The translations under genes were made by a program, and so were the position numbers. Source: Deltaproteobacteria bacterium (GTDB taxonomy: Bacteria; Myxococcota_A; Polyangia; Haliangiales; Haliangiaceae). From it: 64,000 bases of DNA. The stretch covers positions 62,001 through 126,000 of the forward strand of contig JAHDIH010000002.1 in assembly GCA_020630875.1 (NCBI GenBank), read 5' to 3'. Below the pieces are notes generated by a model that made no database searches, had not been told where the DNA came from, and saw only the letters and a program-made list of their open reading frames with translations. Below, one piece after another: positions 61,997 through 64,000 of the stretch. How positions within the stretch are numbered: position 1 is the stretch's first letter; the number at the start of each line of letters is the position of its first letter.

Positions 61997-62305
61997 CGCA
62001 ACTCCTCTTTATCACGTCGGTTATTATCCTTCATCCACAACTTTTCACACACACATGCACATTTCTTCCACACGTTATCCTAGCATTGCACACACCATAG
62101 GTAGTGGTCTCAAAGTTCACACCCACGAAATATTGGTATTTTCTTGCTTGACGGGAGTCGTAAGAAAAATGCAAACTGATTTTGTTACCGGGGCGATTCA
62201 GCCAGGGGGTAGCAGTCAACAAAAGGCTAGATCACAGGGTGGTACTATACTTTTGTATAGTATAGTTGCGCGAAAAAAATGGGTATTGGAGTCAGGAACG
62301 AAACG
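61997..62305. other. Divergent control region of the importer and nrdJ
   Basis: It contains three 9-mers one mismatch from the DnaA box, all in one orientation (62031-62039, 62041-62049, 62064-62072). A perfect palindrome ACTATAC-TTTT-GTATAGT lies at 62244-62261, about 45 bases before the nrdJ start. A TTGACG near 62148 could be a -35. No cobalamin riboswitch box is seen. Confidence 0.5.
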
Positions 62306-64000
62306 ATGGAACAAGTGGGTAAGAAAACAGTCAAAAAGGGCGGGGTAACAGTACCTCAAAGTAAGAAAACAAAGCGTGCGGGCTTATCGTTCGAGCGATA
62401 TTTCAGCCGTGAAGGTGAGAAGCCGTTCGAAACCGTGGAATGGGAACTTCGTGACGCATCTATTACTAGAGCGGACGGTTCAAAAGTCTTTGAACAGAAG
62501 GACGTAGAGTTTCCAAAATCGTGGAGCCAAACTGCAACCAACGTGGTCGTTCAAAAGTACTTCCGTGGCACGCTAGGAACTGAAGACAGAGAGTATTCGA
62601 TCAAGCAAATGATCGGTCGCGTTGCTGACACCATCTACGGGTGGGGACGCAAAGACGGTTACTTCAAAACCAAACGAGATGCCGACGTATTCCATAGTGA
62701 GCTGATTCATCTTCTTCTTCACCAAAAAATGGCATTTAACTCTCCGGTTTGGTTCAACGTCGGTGTGGAAGAGCATCCGCAATGCTCTGCTTGTTTTATC
62801 AACTCCGTCGACGACTCGATGGATTCGATTCTCGGTTTGGCAAAAACAGAAGGTATGCTGTTCAAATACGGTTCCGGAACAGGTTCGAACCTCTCGAACA
62901 TCCGTTCTTCTGCTGAAAACCTAAACGGTGGAGGAACTGCATCCGGACCTGTTTCATTCATGCGTGGTTTCGACTCATTCGCTGGTGCCATTAAATCTGG
63001 TGGTAAAACGCGTCGTGCCGCCAAGATGGTAATTCTTAACGTCGATCATCCAGACATCGAGACGTTTGTTAATTGCAAAGCAGACGAAGAGAAAAAAGCT
63101 TGGGCACTCATCGATGCTGGTTACGACGGTGGATTCAATATCGTTGGTGGCGCTTACGATTCGGTTGGTTATCAAAATGCGAATCACTCCGTGCGCGTTA
63201 CGGACGACTTTATGTTTGCAGTGGAAAATGGCAAAGAGTGGGAAACAAAAGCGGTTGTGGACGGCCGCACCGTCAATACCATTTCTGCAAAAGGCCTCTT
63301 TAGAGAAATAGCTGAAGCTGCTCATATCTGTGGCGACCCAGGAATTCAGTTTGATACAGCGATTAATGAGTGGCATCCGTGCATCAACACGGCTCGCATC
63401 AACTCTTCGAATCCTTGTTCTGAATACATGTTCCTCGATGATTCTGCTTGCAATCTAGCATCGTTGAACCTTCGCAAGTTCGTAAGAGAAGACAAAACCT
63501 TTGACGTCGAAGCTTATCGCTCTGCGGTACGGACGACGATTACGGCTATGGAAATCTTAGTGGATAACGCTAGTTATCCCACACCTAAAATCGAAAAGAA
63601 CTCCCATGACTTCAGACCACTAGGACTCGGTTACGCCAATCTTGGTTCGTTACTAATGAGCAAAGGTCTGCCGTACGATAGCGATGCAGGTCGTGCGTTT
63701 GCTGGTGCGCTTACCGCAGTACTCTGTGGAGAAGCATACAGAACTTCTGCTGAAATTTCGCGGGACTCGACGGGACCGTTCAATGGCTATGCCGTGAACG
63801 AACAACCAATGCTCAAAGTAATGCGTAAGCATCGTAACGCCGTAGAAGATATCGATAGCTCTTTGGTTCCCAATGAAATTGTTTCCGCAGCAAGAGATGC
63901 TTGGGATCAAGCCATCACTATCGGTACGGAAAGTGGCTTCCGAAATGGTCAAACAACAGTTTTAGCGCCTACGGGAACCATCGCTTTCCTCATGGACTGC
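62306..64000 (+). CDS. nrdJ: Adenosylcobalamin-dependent ribonucleotide reductase (class II), 5' part
   Basis: Only the first 565 residues are in the window; the gene continues past 64000. It reduces ribonucleotides to deoxyribonucleotides using adenosylcobalamin to make the thiyl radical, so no oxygen or NrdB is needed. Visible family blocks are M-A-F-N-S-P-V-W-F-N-V, G-S-G-T-G-S-N-L-S, N-P-C-S-E-Y (active-site Cys), and T-V-L-A-P-T-G-T-I-A-F at the end. The ATG at 62306 has AGGA upstream; an in-frame ATG at 62279 lacks one. A basic ~25-residue N-terminal extension precedes the conserved part. Confidence 0.93.
   Translation, partial: MEQVGKKTVKKGGVTVPQSKKTKRAGLSFERYFSREGEKPFETVEWELRDASITRADGSKVFEQKDVEFPKSWSQTATNVVVQKYFRGTLGTEDREYSIKQMIGRVADTIYGWGRKDGYFKTKRDADVFHSELIHLLLHQKMAFNSPVWFNVGVEEHPQCSACFINSVDDSMDSILGLAKTEGMLFKYGSGTGSNLSNIRSSAENLNGGGTASGPVSFMRGFDSFAGAIKSGGKTRRAAKMVILNVDHPDIETFVNCKADEEKKAWALIDAGYDGGFNIVGGAYDSVGYQNANHSVRVTDDFMFAVENGKEWETKAVVDGRTVNTISAKGLFREIAEAAHICGDPGIQFDTAINEWHPCINTARINSSNPCSEYMFLDDSACNLASLNLRKFVREDKTFDVEAYRSAVRTTITAMEILVDNASYPTPKIEKNSHDFRPLGLGYANLGSLLMSKGLPYDSDAGRAFAGALTAVLCGEAYRTSAEISRDSTGPFNGYAVNEQPMLKVMRKHRNAVEDIDSSLVPNEIVSAARDAWDQAITIGTESGFRNGQTTVLAPTGTIAFLMDC

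Noticed and set aside
62244..62261. NrdR box
   Set aside because: The palindrome does not fit the ACACNATATATNGTGT-type consensus, and no second box was found at the usual spacing.
61997..62305. Cobalamin riboswitch before btuF or nrdJ
   Set aside because: Neither strand shows a convincing B12 box; GGGGCGATTCAGCC is not the conserved motif.
61894..62348. Plus-strand frames between btuF and nrdJ
   Set aside because: Low-complexity Thr/His/Ser sequence in a control region, without homology or start signals; the true nrdJ frame is different.
1..64000. tRNA, rRNA, CRISPR, insertion sequence or prophage
   Set aside because: No cloverleaf, ribosomal motif, regular repeat-spacer pattern, transposase, integrase or phage gene was recognised anywhere.

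Overview
The window reads as the chromosome of a free-living, diderm, delta-proteobacterial-type bacterium, most likely Myxococcota or a close relative, with mid-range GC by eye. The reasons are several lipobox-bearing lipoproteins, an IgGFc-binding-type lipoprotein, a von Willebrand protein ending in a MYXO-CTERM-like tail, two GTTCCACGTGGAAC sites of the Myxococcus parS type, a very large TPR protein and an NtrC-type regulator. No tRNA, rRNA, insertion sequence, prophage or CRISPR array was recognised. Most of it is core chromosome, with a few decayed genes near 11.4 and 21 kb.

Layout. 0-2.3 kb: end of a TPR protein, then tsaD and rsmA, overlapping. 2.3-4.9 kb (minus): a three-gene set of a Ras-like GTPase, a coiled-coil protein and a membrane protein with a possible longin/roadblock-like region. 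5-6.8 kb: a GGDEF cyclase and a small transaldolase. 7.1-11.3 kb: dnaN-recF and hisB-hisH-hisA; hisIE follows at 14.9 kb. 11.3-14.9 kb: a frameshifted membrane protein, the IgGFc-like lipoprotein, a methyltransferase and a one-heme (CxxCH) secreted protein. 15.5-20.8 kb: a DinG-type helicase, an origin-like cluster of DnaA boxes and parS sites, bioF, a NUDIX gene and an AckA-PduL fusion. 20.8-27.5 kb: decayed genes, lipoproteins, a DUF885 protein, an M50-like protein and a small membrane exporter. 27.7-37.1 kb: a ~2,560-residue TPR protein, a sigma-54 promoter and an orphan NtrC-type regulator. 37.1-44 kb: a predicted outer-membrane protein, two tandem small Cys-lipoproteins, RNase E/G, a J-domain protein, LolA and Fpg. 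44-54.4 kb: VWA protein, zinc-ribbon membrane protein, MpaA, UvrB, lipoproteins, a serine protease, GrpB and trigger factor. 54.4-59.5 kb: an aconitase-family fusion, pyrD, small genes and a metallopeptidase. 59.5-64 kb: a BtuFCD-like importer, divergent from a cobalamin-dependent ribonucleotide reductase that runs off the end.

How the parts fit. Replication and repair genes (dnaN, recF, dinG-like, uvrB, fpg, nrdJ) and the DnaA-box/parS cluster suggest an origin-proximal segment. Histidine synthesis is split over two loci. The AckA-PduL fusion would carry acetyl-CoA to acetate plus ATP in one chain. The importer next to nrdJ suggests cobalamin supply for dNTP synthesis. The GTPase set is the best candidate for an undescribed signalling module.
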